A stretch of DNA of 42,710 bases from a virus. Shown one piece after another: positions 19,806 to 28,595 of the stretch (the stretch's first letter is position 1; each line of letters begins with the position of its first letter). Position numbers and translations under genes: made by a program. The DNA is taken from the IMG/VR virus record IMGVR_UViG_3300042691_018254, positions 1 to 42,710 of that record. One strand, 5' to 3'. The notes beneath the pieces were generated by a model that was not told where the DNA came from, searched no databases, and worked only from the letters and a program-made list of their open reading frames with translations.

Positions 19806-22800
19806 ATGGCCTACATAATTAATAGATTTGACGGAACACAACTTACGATAGTTGATGATGGTATTTTAGATACCAGTACTCCTGTGGGCCTAATTGGTAG
19901 AAATTATACCGGATACGGCGAAGTTCAAAATGAAAACTTTATTTTCTTACTTGAGAACTTTGCCAATGCAAGTCCGCCCGCTCGTGCATTAAGCGGACAA
20001 GCATGGTACGATAAAGGTGCAAAAGCTCTAAAAGTTTACAACGGTACAACTTGGTTAAGCATTGGTAATGCCACAGTCAGTGAAACAGAACCAGCACATA
20101 GCAACGGCGGACTTTGGTTAAAAACTACCACTCAGCAATTGTTTGTCAGTGACGGTGTAACCTGGAGGCAAGTTGGTCCAGAAGCCGCCGAAGGTTTTGC
20201 CGTCACCAAGATGACTAGCACTGTTATTAAAGACAGTCTTGGAGCAAATAAGCCAGCAATTTTATCGCAAATCAACGGTGAAACCACAGCAATTATTGTT
20301 AACGAAGATTTTACAATAAATGCAGCTACAGAGATTTCAGGGTTTAGTCAATTAATTCGTGGTATTAATTTAAAATCTTCAAATTATTTTTCCGGCGCAT
20401 TAAAAGGCAATGCCGATTCTGCCAGTAGATTAGATACGGCCAGAACAATTAATTCTGTTGCGTTCAACGGCACATCTAATATTGAAGTTACCGCAGCAAC
20501 CAATCAGCCTTTAAAAGCCGGCGACTTTATTATTGGATCTGAATTTAATGGGGCATTTGAGACCACATGGAACATCAATGCCGAGTCAGAAAATATTATA
20601 GGTACTGTGGTAGCAAGAAACTCAGTAGGCGGTTTTTCAGCAACTTCTGTTAATGCTGATTTATTTGGTGATGTACAAGGTAATGTTACAGCAGTTACTG
20701 GTACTAGCACATTTAATAAGATTGTGGTTGATACAATTGATGGCGGCACATTTTCTGGAGTTTCAAGTCGAGCAGTTAGATTAGAAACTACTCGTTTTAT
20801 TAACACTGTGCCTTTTAATGGGACTCAAGATATTACATTACCTGTTCCTGCAGAAACACTAACGGGTAATACTCTAGCACCTAATGTTGTTGATTCGTCG
20901 TTAACAAGCCTAGGCAAACTCGTTGCGTTAGAAGTAGAAGCCCCTGGTATCATAGTTGGCGATGGTAACAATCTCAATATTAAAATTGAAGGATTTACAC
21001 CTACATTAGAATCCGATGTTTCTAATGCAATTAAATTAAAATTATTGACCGGCTCAGTAACAATTGCACCAACAACAATCACATTTGTATCTGCTAATGC
21101 TGCCAATGCCGACGGCATATTATCCCCAGCATTTGTTCCAGACTACACATTAACTACTCCTGCTAATCAACGACCGGTATTAGGATTGCCTAGCTATAGA
21201 TGGCGTGACATTTATTCTGCTGCGGCAACATTGGATGTGCTAAAAGCTACAACACTGAGTGGCAGGACAGTGGCTGATGAAGTTACAGTATCCAACAAAT
21301 TAATCGTTAATAACGGAACTTACAGTGCATTGTTTGGTAATGTAACTGGTAATCTAACTGGTAATGTAACAGGTGCTGCCAGTTTAAACATGTTAAAATC
21401 TGGAGATACTCTAACTGGAGATATCAGTTGGACTAGTTCTGGTAGAGGACTTGCATGGTCAATGAATACAGACACCGCAAGTATTCGTTATTATAATGTA
21501 GCTGATGGTGCTACAGACAACAGATTAGAATTTAATACCGGTGATAATACAAACGAATTTTTTAGATGGACACATACTCTAGGAGCATCGACTTACGAGT
21601 CTATGCGATTAACACCAAACAGTGACGGTGGTGCAGTTTTAAGAGTTGCTGGACAGCTCACAGTAGTTGGCGGCGGTGTGTCGGCCGCAACTTATATTGG
21701 AGATGCCAATCAACTTACTAATTTAAATGCTACTCAGTTATTAACTGGCACAATTCCAACAGCCAGACTTACTGGAACATACAATATAAGCATTGCAGGA
21801 AATGTTGCAGGTAATGTCACAGGCGACACCCAAGGAACCCATACTGGAGCTGTAATTGGAAATGTTACAGGTACAGCCAGCGGAAACCTAGCAGCGTCAG
21901 GCGGAACACTAACTGGTGATTTAAATTGGTCAACTACTGGTAGGGGTCTCAGCTGGGGCATGAACACCGATGGTGCAAGTATCCGTTTTTACAACACAGG
22001 CGATGGCGACGGCTCTAGCAGATTAGAATTTCAAACAACTGATAACGGCAATGAATATTTTAGCTGGACTCATGCTAGCGGCAGCACATTTGAATCAATG
22101 AGACTTGTGCCAAACAGTAACGGCAATGCTGCCCTTACTGTATTTGGTAATGCTACAATTAATGGTACAACAACAGGAACATTTAGCGGAGTTGGAACAT
22201 CTTTGACTCTCAATGCGGCCAATTTAACAACCGGCACAGTTCCAAGTGCTAGATTGACTGGGACCTATGCAATTAGCATTTCTGGAAACGCTAATTCAGC
22301 AACCACTGCTTCGACTGCAACAAACCAAGCCGGCGGTAGTGTAAATGCAACAACAGGTTCATTTAGCGGAAGAGTAGCACAATCTATCAGTGGTTTCCAT
22401 GCAGCTTCAAAAGAAGTTATTTCAACTAGAACTGACAGTGGATTCTACGATTGGTCAGCACCAACAACTGCCAACGGTTGGCCTGTAAATGGCAGCTGGC
22501 ATCACTTATTGTCTAGCACACATGTCAACGATGCCAACTATTATGCCATGCAGTTTAGTGCAGATTTCTATGGACAGAATCTATACTATAGAAGCACAGC
22601 AGGTAGCGGAGCAACGGCCTGGAACAAGATATTACACAGCACCAATTTCAACGATTATGCTCCTACCAAGGCCGGCGCCGGTGCAACCGGTACTTGGACA
22701 ATTTCTATTACCGGTAATTCTAACACAGTTACAACTTTAAACTCTGGTCAGATTGTATCAGCACTAGGTTACACTCCAGTTAATCCTGGAGCCCTAACTA

Positions 22801-24245
22801 ACCAATCAGGCACTGCTATCAATGGTACAACAGCAACCTTTAGCGGACAGGTAAATGTTTCGACAGCAGGTATTAGATTCCCAACTGATCCTTACGGCGG
22901 CAGCGGCGATGCCGCAAGTATTACCTATGAGTCAGTAGGCGGAGAGAAGACTAGATTGCGTTTTACTGTAGCCAACGATGCAGGCATTACTACAGTTGAT
23001 GACAAAGCAGAATTTCTAGTGCCAGACAACGACAGTTTATTAGTCAACGGTTATGTTACACTCAATGCTGCAAACTATAATAGTTATTCTCCAACACTCA
23101 CAGGCGGAAATGCCAGCGGTACTTGGAGCATCAACGTTACTGGATCAGCAGGATCTGCAGGTACTGTGGCCTGGACTGGAATAACCGGCAAACCTAATAT
23201 TATTTTAAACGATGGCAGTACCTACGGCATTAATATTAGTGGAAATGCCAATACAGCATCTAGTACATCAGTAATTAATAATTCTGGAAATATCACAGCC
23301 GAGACAGACGGCTTTGGTGAACCAAGCGGCTTAAGATTACGCAGTGTTTACAGTAATGGTTATCCAACAAGCTACGGTAATGCAATTACACTAGGCGGCG
23401 CCGGCGGCGGCGAGTTATTAATTGGTTGGAGCGGAAGCACGGGGTCTCATGCAGACAATTATGTTCGCAGTCGTAGAGACACAGGCAATATATGGAGCGC
23501 ATGGGCAAAATTAATTACAGATGTAAATTACAACAATTATTCTCCAACACTCACAGGCGGCAATGCCAGCGGTACTTGGAGCATCAACGTCACTGGCCAG
23601 TCTGGAACAGTTGCTAGTATTACTAACCAACAGGTGGTTAACGCACTAGGGTTTACTCCAGCCAATCAATCCGATCTAACTAGAGTTACAACCAGTCCAT
23701 TACAGGCTTCTAACATAACAGCTACTGGTACACTAACAGTGGCACAAGGTGCTGATCTTGGTATTCGTTGGCCTAATGATGCCTTTGGTGGCGGTGGCGA
23801 TACAGCAAGAATTACCTTAGAATCAGCAGGCGGTGAAGCCATCCGTATGCGATTTACAATGACTAACGATGCTGACGATCAATTTGAATTTTCAGCTCCT
23901 AGCTATAACGGTCTAACAATGAACGGTCATGTTGTTCGTCACGATGCAAACTTACAATTTACCTCTGGCACTAGTTATTCAAATAGCGGATTTACCAATC
24001 AAGTAGGTACATGGAATTTTGATTCTAACCACTTTGATGTTTATCCACCGGGGGGTTATAGTATGGGAAATCTTGTTGCTTTTATTCCATCCATCCACGC
24101 TATTCACTTTGCAGGTGGAGTCGATGGCAACGACTCGCTGGTGTGTACCTGGAGTAATTTAGGTGATCGAATTAGAGTATATGTACAAAATACAGAACAG
24201 CGTAGCACCCCAGCCGCAAACTGGCTGGCCATTTGGAGAAGATAA
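19806..24245 (+). CDS. Long tail fibre protein with internal duplications and pyocin-knob-like domains (1479 aa)
   Basis: This is the largest fibre of the row. Residues 1-190 are the shared docking module (LIGRNYTGYGEVQNENF, GQAWYDKGAKALKVYNG, LVGPE replaced by QVGPEAAEG). The shaft has GNVTGNLTGNVTG-type repeats. Residues about 535-690 and 700-840 are two copies of one unit (LTGD-W--GRGL-W-MNTD-ASIR-YN). Two pyocin-knob-like segments follow near 863-945 and 1158-1240 (GFYDWSAPTTANGWPVNGSW; WSAWAKLI), each leading into a T-x-NYNNYSPTLTGGNASGTW type linker. Two copies of another unit (GIRFPTDPYGGSGD / GIRWPNDAFGGGGD) flank the second knob. The C-terminus (SLVCTWSNLGDRIRVYVQ...WLAIWRR) is probably the distal tip. 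GGAG at 19796 precedes the start. Stop and next start overlap (TAATG). It is probably the main receptor-binding fibre. Confidence 0.85.
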   Translation: MAYIINRFDGTQLTIVDDGILDTSTPVGLIGRNYTGYGEVQNENFIFLLENFANASPPARALSGQAWYDKGAKALKVYNGTTWLSIGNATVSETEPAHSNGGLWLKTTTQQLFVSDGVTWRQVGPEAAEGFAVTKMTSTVIKDSLGANKPAILSQINGETTAIIVNEDFTINAATEISGFSQLIRGINLKSSNYFSGALKGNADSASRLDTARTINSVAFNGTSNIEVTAATNQPLKAGDFIIGSEFNGAFETTWNINAESENIIGTVVARNSVGGFSATSVNADLFGDVQGNVTAVTGTSTFNKIVVDTIDGGTFSGVSSRAVRLETTRFINTVPFNGTQDITLPVPAETLTGNTLAPNVVDSSLTSLGKLVALEVEAPGIIVGDGNNLNIKIEGFTPTLESDVSNAIKLKLLTGSVTIAPTTITFVSANAANADGILSPAFVPDYTLTTPANQRPVLGLPSYRWRDIYSAAATLDVLKATTLSGRTVADEVTVSNKLIVNNGTYSALFGNVTGNLTGNVTGAASLNMLKSGDTLTGDISWTSSGRGLAWSMNTDTASIRYYNVADGATDNRLEFNTGDNTNEFFRWTHTLGASTYESMRLTPNSDGGAVLRVAGQLTVVGGGVSAATYIGDANQLTNLNATQLLTGTIPTARLTGTYNISIAGNVAGNVTGDTQGTHTGAVIGNVTGTASGNLAASGGTLTGDLNWSTTGRGLSWGMNTDGASIRFYNTGDGDGSSRLEFQTTDNGNEYFSWTHASGSTFESMRLVPNSNGNAALTVFGNATINGTTTGTFSGVGTSLTLNAANLTTGTVPSARLTGTYAISISGNANSATTASTATNQAGGSVNATTGSFSGRVAQSISGFHAASKEVISTRTDSGFYDWSAPTTANGWPVNGSWHHLLSSTHVNDANYYAMQFSADFYGQNLYYRSTAGSGATAWNKILHSTNFNDYAPTKAGAGATGTWTISITGNSNTVTTLNSGQIVSALGYTPVNPGALTNQSGTAINGTTATFSGQVNVSTAGIRFPTDPYGGSGDAASITYESVGGEKTRLRFTVANDAGITTVDDKAEFLVPDNDSLLVNGYVTLNAANYNSYSPTLTGGNASGTWSINVTGSAGSAGTVAWTGITGKPNIILNDGSTYGINISGNANTASSTSVINNSGNITAETDGFGEPSGLRLRSVYSNGYPTSYGNAITLGGAGGGELLIGWSGSTGSHADNYVRSRRDTGNIWSAWAKLITDVNYNNYSPTLTGGNASGTWSINVTGQSGTVASITNQQVVNALGFTPANQSDLTRVTTSPLQASNITATGTLTVAQGADLGIRWPNDAFGGGGDTARITLESAGGEAIRMRFTMTNDADDQFEFSAPSYNGLTMNGHVVRHDANLQFTSGTSYSNSGFTNQVGTWNFDSNHFDVYPPGGYSMGNLVAFIPSIHAIHFAGGVDGNDSLVCTWSNLGDRIRVYVQNTEQRSTPAANWLAIWRR
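23084..23143 (+). repeat. 60-bp direct repeat, copy 1 (copy 2 at 23537-23596)
   Basis: The two 60-base copies lie about 450 bases apart in the long fibre gene and differ at only a couple of third positions. They encode the linker YSPTLTGGNASGTWSINVTG. This is much closer than the surrounding duplicated protein units, so they look recently copied or kept alike by recombination, and they could allow loss or exchange of the intervening knob domain. Confidence 0.9.
23537..23596 (+). repeat. 60-bp direct repeat, copy 2 (copy 1 at 23084-23143)
   Basis: Second copy of the linker-coding repeat in the long fibre gene, nearly identical to the copy at 23084. It begins directly after the second pyocin-knob-like segment. 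Confidence 0.9.
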
Positions 24246-24625
24246 TGTATTATATAGTTATTGAAAACGGTGGAATTTCTAGCATATTAAATTATGAACC
24301 CAATGTGCCCGAAACCCACACTGTGGTAGAAATTACCGATGCAGAACATGAAAGTATTGTAACAGCTAAAACTCATTATTTTGATCTAATAGATAACACC
24401 GTTAAGTCCTATAGCCAGACCTACATAGATACAGAAGCAGCCAAAGAAACTCAACGAATCACAAATGCTGAAAAAAGAAAGTTTTTAGCAGACTCTGACT
24501 GGAAAGTCATGCGTCACTTTAGAGAAAAAGCTCTAGGACAACCTACTAGCCTGACCGATCAACAGTACCTAGACCTAGAACAATCTAGGGCAACGGCTGC
24601 GGCAGCAATAGTAGAAATCCAATAA
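24245..24625 (+). CDS. Tail fibre assembly chaperone-like protein
   Basis: A 126-residue protein starting at ATG 24245, which shares its A with the stop of the long fibre gene; an in-frame ATG four codons earlier is less likely. The C-terminal half (NAEKRKFLADSDWKVMRH, then GQPTSLTDQQYLDLEQSRA) has the pattern of phage tail fibre assembly chaperones (Caudo_TAP / T4 gp38-lambda Tfa type): an N--R--L--SDWK--R core followed by an LT--EY--L---R helix. The N-terminal half (YYIVIENGGISSILNY) is a small beta domain. Chaperones of this family usually fold the fibre encoded just upstream, which fits the coupled start. It is expected to be cytoplasmic and may remain bound to the fibre tip. Confidence 0.7.
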   Translation: MYYIVIENGGISSILNYEPNVPETHTVVEITDAEHESIVTAKTHYFDLIDNTVKSYSQTYIDTEAAKETQRITNAEKRKFLADSDWKVMRHFREKALGQPTSLTDQQYLDLEQSRATAAAAIVEIQ

Positions 24626-24628
24626 ATA
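24621..24628 (+). promoter_or_regulatory. Candidate T4-type late promoter core AATAAATA
   Basis: The same octamer as at 15005, again overlapping a stop codon, 24 bases before the start at 24652. A transcript starting about six bases downstream would carry the GGAG at 24641-24644, well placed for that start. One mismatch to TATAAATA. Confidence 0.35.
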
Positions 24629-24651
24629 CATGAATAATCCGGAGTGAGTGA

Positions 24652-26190
24652 ATGGCATATCAAATAGACAGATTTAACGGAACATTTTTAGTTTCAGTCG
24701 ATGATCAAACACTGAACAGTACCGCTACGGATCTGCGCTTTGTAGGCCGTAATTACAGCGGCTACGGTGAAATTGAAAATGAAAATTTCCTGCACCTGTT
24801 AGAAAATTTTGCCAACAGTTCAGCGCCGCCTAGAGCTATTTCTGGACAAACATGGTTTGATACAACTACTAAAAAGTTAAAAATTTACGATGGCAATAAG
24901 TTTAAAGTCACAACAGGTGCAGAATCAAGTGCATCTGCTCCTGCAGGATTAGCTACTGGCGATTTTTGGTGGGATAATCAAAACGAACAGATTAAAGTTT
25001 GGAACGGTACAGAGTTTATACTAGTTGGACCTGAAAAATCTCCTATATATGGTGACACTTCAACTGCTCCGGCAGTGGTAAAAGATTCAGTAGGAAGTGA
25101 TCAACAGATTATCAAGTTTCAAGTTGGTGGCGAAACTATCGCTATTGTCAGCAGATCAACATTTAATCTCAATACAGTTATAAATCCCATTACAGGATTT
25201 GGTCTATTAAAACCCGGCATTAACTTTATCAACAGTGATCCAACTACAGGTGAAACCACCAGCACTCACAGATTTATTGGAACAGCATCAAATGCAGAAA
25301 GACTTGGCGGATTTACAGCTACAGATTTTCTAAGATCCGCTAATACCAGTTTTGAGTCTCGGGTAAACTTTAAAGACAACGGAATTGTTATTGGTGATCA
25401 AAATGATTTCCAAATAACAATTTTAAATGGATCAACTCCTACCTTAGAAAGTACACTAAACACGCCTTTTATATTTAGAATATCAAACGGTGGCGGTGAT
25501 GTTAAAGATGTTGCTGTGATTAAAACTACAGGTATTGATCCTGGATCTACAGGAATATACGATTTAGGATCAACAGCAGCCAAATGGAAACAGGTTAATG
25601 CTGAAACAGTTCGCGCAACAACATTCTACGGCAAGTTTATAGGTGAAGTAGAAACCACAACGCCGGGTACTCCACTAAGTTTGGTATCTGTTAATCTTGC
25701 AGGAAACTATGTACAATCGGGTGCAGACAAGAATTTTACAGTTGCAGTAACTGGAACAGGAACTATACAATTAAGTTCTGGAGTAACTGGCTCTTTAAAC
25801 AATTTTAACATTGGAGCAACTACTCCCGGAACCGCAGTCTTTACCACATTGGCATCAACTGGTACAGTAACTTTTGCAAATACTTCTGTGAGCACCGGTG
25901 TTGGAACAGGTGCATTAGTCGTAGCAGGCGGTGCCAGTGTTGGCGGCGCAATGTATGTGCAAGGTAACGGAATATTTGCAGGAACAGGTGCAATAAAACT
26001 ACCTACCGGTACAACAGGCACAAGACCCGCAGTGCCCTTGCAGGGCATGATTAGATTTAATTCTACAGACGGTGAATGGGAAGGATACGATGGTGTTGAA
26101 TGGAGATTCGTCGGCGGTGATGCCGACGAAGATTATGGGTCAATTACTTCTTCGTCTGATGTGTTTGTAGATTACGGCAGTTTAACATAA
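24652..26190 (+). CDS. Tail fibre-like structural protein, shared N-terminal module (512 aa)
   Basis: Residues 1-190 are the shared module (FVGRNYSGYGEIENENFLHL, GQTWFDTTTKKLKIYDG, GDFWWDNQNEQIKVWNG, LVGPEK). After ERLGGFTATDFLRS comes a beta-rich shaft with VFTTLASTGTV and VSTGVGTGALVVAGGASVGG motifs, common in phage fibres with a repeated trimeric shaft. Near the end, KLPTGTTGTRPAVPLQGMI and WEGYDGVEWRFVGG form a compact module often at fibre ends, followed by two copies of a DYGS(I/L) motif. GGAG at 24641 gives a good ribosome site. No enzymatic motif. A trimeric virion fibre is likely; the receptor is unknown. Confidence 0.8.
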   Translation: MAYQIDRFNGTFLVSVDDQTLNSTATDLRFVGRNYSGYGEIENENFLHLLENFANSSAPPRAISGQTWFDTTTKKLKIYDGNKFKVTTGAESSASAPAGLATGDFWWDNQNEQIKVWNGTEFILVGPEKSPIYGDTSTAPAVVKDSVGSDQQIIKFQVGGETIAIVSRSTFNLNTVINPITGFGLLKPGINFINSDPTTGETTSTHRFIGTASNAERLGGFTATDFLRSANTSFESRVNFKDNGIVIGDQNDFQITILNGSTPTLESTLNTPFIFRISNGGGDVKDVAVIKTTGIDPGSTGIYDLGSTAAKWKQVNAETVRATTFYGKFIGEVETTTPGTPLSLVSVNLAGNYVQSGADKNFTVAVTGTGTIQLSSGVTGSLNNFNIGATTPGTAVFTTLASTGTVTFANTSVSTGVGTGALVVAGGASVGGAMYVQGNGIFAGTGAIKLPTGTTGTRPAVPLQGMIRFNSTDGEWEGYDGVEWRFVGGDADEDYGSITSSSDVFVDYGSLT

Positions 26191-26208
26191 TATCAGGAGC
26201 ATTTAGGA

Positions 26209-26781
26209 ATGGCAAAAAGAATACAATTTAGGCGAGGAACTACAGCAGAGCATACTGTGTTTGTTGGTGCTCCCGGCGAATTAACCATCGACACCACTAA
26301 GAAAACAGTAGTAGTTCACGATGGAGTTACTCCTGGAGGATTTCCTGCAAGTCGTCTTGAATCAGTAGACGGCACTTCTACATTTAATGGACAAGTTAGG
26401 ATGCTTAACGCTGCCGCAAGTACTTCTACAACAACTGGCTCACTAATAGTCAGTGGCGGTGTTGGAGTTGCTGGTAGAGTAACTGCTAGTAATTTTGTTG
26501 AAACTTCAACTATCACAGTAAAAGAAAATGTAAATCCTATATTAAATGCGTTGAACAGTATTATGCAATTAACTGGAGTTATATATGATAGAAAAGACAA
26601 GTCATCTATCAATGAACCCGGATTGATTGCAGAAGAAGTCAATAAGGTATTGCCTAATCTAGTATCAAAAGATTCAGAAGGTAATCCTTACGGAATACAT
26701 TACACCAAGTTAGTTGCCTATTTGATCGAAGCAGTTAAAGATCAGCAAAAACAGATTGAAGAATTAAAGAAAAAGGTATAA
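26209..26781 (+). CDS. Short fibre protein: Mtd-like N-terminus plus S74 intramolecular chaperone-like C-terminus
   Basis: A 190-residue protein. Residues 1-45 (RIQFRRGTTAEHTVF, GELTIDTTKKTVVVHDG) match the small beta-prism start seen in many fibre proteins and in the major tropism determinant of Bordetella phage. Residues 75-90 (TGSLIVSGGVGVAG) are a short shaft. Residues 98-190 resemble the Peptidase_S74 intramolecular chaperone: KENVNPILNALNSI, TGVIYDRKD, PGLIAEEVNKVLPNLV, YTKLVAYLIEAVKDQQKQIEELKKK ending in a coiled coil. In that family the motif S-D-x-R-x-K marks the self-cleaving serine. Here it reads S100-T-I-T-V-K105, keeping Ser and Lys but not Asp and Arg, so cleavage is uncertain. 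With almost no shaft it may trimerise or cap another fibre. AGGAG precedes the start. Confidence 0.75.
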   Translation: MAKRIQFRRGTTAEHTVFVGAPGELTIDTTKKTVVVHDGVTPGGFPASRLESVDGTSTFNGQVRMLNAAASTSTTTGSLIVSGGVGVAGRVTASNFVETSTITVKENVNPILNALNSIMQLTGVIYDRKDKSSINEPGLIAEEVNKVLPNLVSKDSEGNPYGIHYTKLVAYLIEAVKDQQKQIEELKKKV

Positions 26782-26782
26782 A

Positions 26783-28585
26783 ATGGCCTATCAAGTTAAC
26801 CGATATAACGGTTCTTTTTTAGTTTCAGTTGCCGATGGTACAATTGATTCAACTACCAACATTAGATTTGTTGGTAAAAATTACGCTGGTTATGGACAAG
26901 TTCAGAACGAAAATTTTCTACATCTTCTAGAACATTTTGCCGGAGCAGTTCAACCTAGCAAGCCCTTGGCCGGACAATTATGGTATGACAGTACAGATAG
27001 AAAAATCAAAGTTTATGACGGTACACGATTTAGGCCAGTTGGTGGAGCCAACGCAACAGCCACAGCTCCTTTAGGACTAAGTGCTGGTGAATTTTGGTTT
27101 GACAGTCTTGCACAACAATTATATTGCTGGACCGGTAGTGAATACACATTAATTGGCCCAGAAAGTCCAAGCACACTGGGCGAAACCAGTGTTACATCAT
27201 TAACGGTTAAAGATGATGGAAATGAAAATAGAACTATTGCTAGAATTAAATCTGGTGGTGTTGATATTGCAATTGTTAGTAAAGATACTTTTAATCTAAG
27301 TGATGCTGATAAAACAACATTGCCTAGCTTTGGAAGAATAAAGAAGGGTATTACTCTAATTGGAACCGACAACGATAACGGTACCACAACAACAGCTAGT
27401 GGAGCAATAATTTGGGGTACAGCTTCGTCGGCTCAAAAATTAGTTAACGCTGCCGATAGTTCAATATTTTATACCAGCAATGATATTGTATTAAAAGCTG
27501 AACCAGTATTTCCATCGGTGGTAGATTTTAGTGCTAACGGCTTTACATTTTCGGCCAGTGCCGCAGTTAAGGCTTCGATTTTTTTAGAAGATGCTTCAAA
27601 TATTGTTATTCAAAATCAATCAGCAAACAACATTAAATTTAAAATTAGAATTTCATCTTCAGAAACTAGAACTTTGGCCAATATTACTAGCTCAGCTATT
27701 TTACCTGGTTTAGACAGTAGTTATAATTTAGGCAGCGACGAAATTCGTTGGTATCAAATATTTGCAGATAATATCGCCGGTAGTCTTGTAGGAGATGTTC
27801 TAGGTAATGTTACTGGAAATTTAAAAGCAACAGATACCACAGTATTAATTAATGCCACTTCAAAACAGATTGGTTATAGTGGAGCAACAATAGTAGGTAA
27901 TCTAACAGGTAATGTTGCAGGTAATCTAACAGGCAATGCAACAAGTGCTACTAATGCTAGTAGATTGAATAATGTTGAAGCTAGTGATAGTGCAACAGTA
28001 TCTACAATTGCTTCAAGAACTGCCAGCGGTAACCTAGTGGCCAACCAGTTTGTTGGGGTTGCTGATAGAGCAGATCGTATTAAAATTGACAATGATGCTG
28101 CCGATAATTCTGCATCTGCGTATAAGACTGCTAAAACAACAAAAACAGCCAACACAATTGCTGCTAGAGACAGCAGTGGAAATTTAAGTGCCAATGTATT
28201 CAACGGTACAGCCACAGCAGTGTCTGGTGCCGATCTTGCTGAAAAGTATCTAGCTGACAAAGAATATGAAGTTGGTACAGTGATAATTGTGGGCGGAGAA
28301 CAAGAAGTTACGGCTAGCGTTTGGGTAGGTCAACGAGCAGTTGGTGTAGTTAGTGGTGCACCTGGTCTAATGATGAATCAGGAGCTAGAAAGCGGTACTT
28401 ATATTGCCCTCAAAGGCCGCGTACCAGTTAGAGTAATTGGACATGTACGCAAGGGTGACAGATTGGTGGCAGCTCCAGATGGTTGTGCAATGGTTAGTGA
28501 AGATTCTAATGCCAATACTTTTGCAGTAGCATTAGAGTCTAGCTTAAATACAGAAGTAAAATTAATTGAAGCAATTGTTCTTTAA
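26783..28585 (+). CDS. Tail fibre-like protein, shared N-terminal module and G2-like C-terminal domain (600 aa)
   Basis: It begins one base after the preceding stop. Residues 1-190 are the shared docking module (FVGKNYAGYGQVQNENFLHL, GQLWYDSTDRKIKVYDG, GEFWFDSLAQQLYCW, IGPES). The shaft holds LGNVTGNLKATD and VGNLTGNVAGNLTGN repeats near 345-385. The last 120 residues (GADLAEKYLADKEYEVGTV, AVGVVSGAPGLMMN, YIALKGRVPVRVIGHV, KGDRLVAA) resemble C-terminal domains of many aquatic phage fibres and, more loosely, the Peptidase_G2 self-cleaving chaperone domain. I cannot confirm cleavage residues. The likely role is a fibre whose C-terminal domain drives trimer folding. Confidence 0.8.
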   Translation: MAYQVNRYNGSFLVSVADGTIDSTTNIRFVGKNYAGYGQVQNENFLHLLEHFAGAVQPSKPLAGQLWYDSTDRKIKVYDGTRFRPVGGANATATAPLGLSAGEFWFDSLAQQLYCWTGSEYTLIGPESPSTLGETSVTSLTVKDDGNENRTIARIKSGGVDIAIVSKDTFNLSDADKTTLPSFGRIKKGITLIGTDNDNGTTTTASGAIIWGTASSAQKLVNAADSSIFYTSNDIVLKAEPVFPSVVDFSANGFTFSASAAVKASIFLEDASNIVIQNQSANNIKFKIRISSSETRTLANITSSAILPGLDSSYNLGSDEIRWYQIFADNIAGSLVGDVLGNVTGNLKATDTTVLINATSKQIGYSGATIVGNLTGNVAGNLTGNATSATNASRLNNVEASDSATVSTIASRTASGNLVANQFVGVADRADRIKIDNDAADNSASAYKTAKTTKTANTIAARDSSGNLSANVFNGTATAVSGADLAEKYLADKEYEVGTVIIVGGEQEVTASVWVGQRAVGVVSGAPGLMMNQELESGTYIALKGRVPVRVIGHVRKGDRLVAAPDGCAMVSEDSNANTFAVALESSLNTEVKLIEAIVL

Positions 28586-28595
28586 GGATTAAGAA

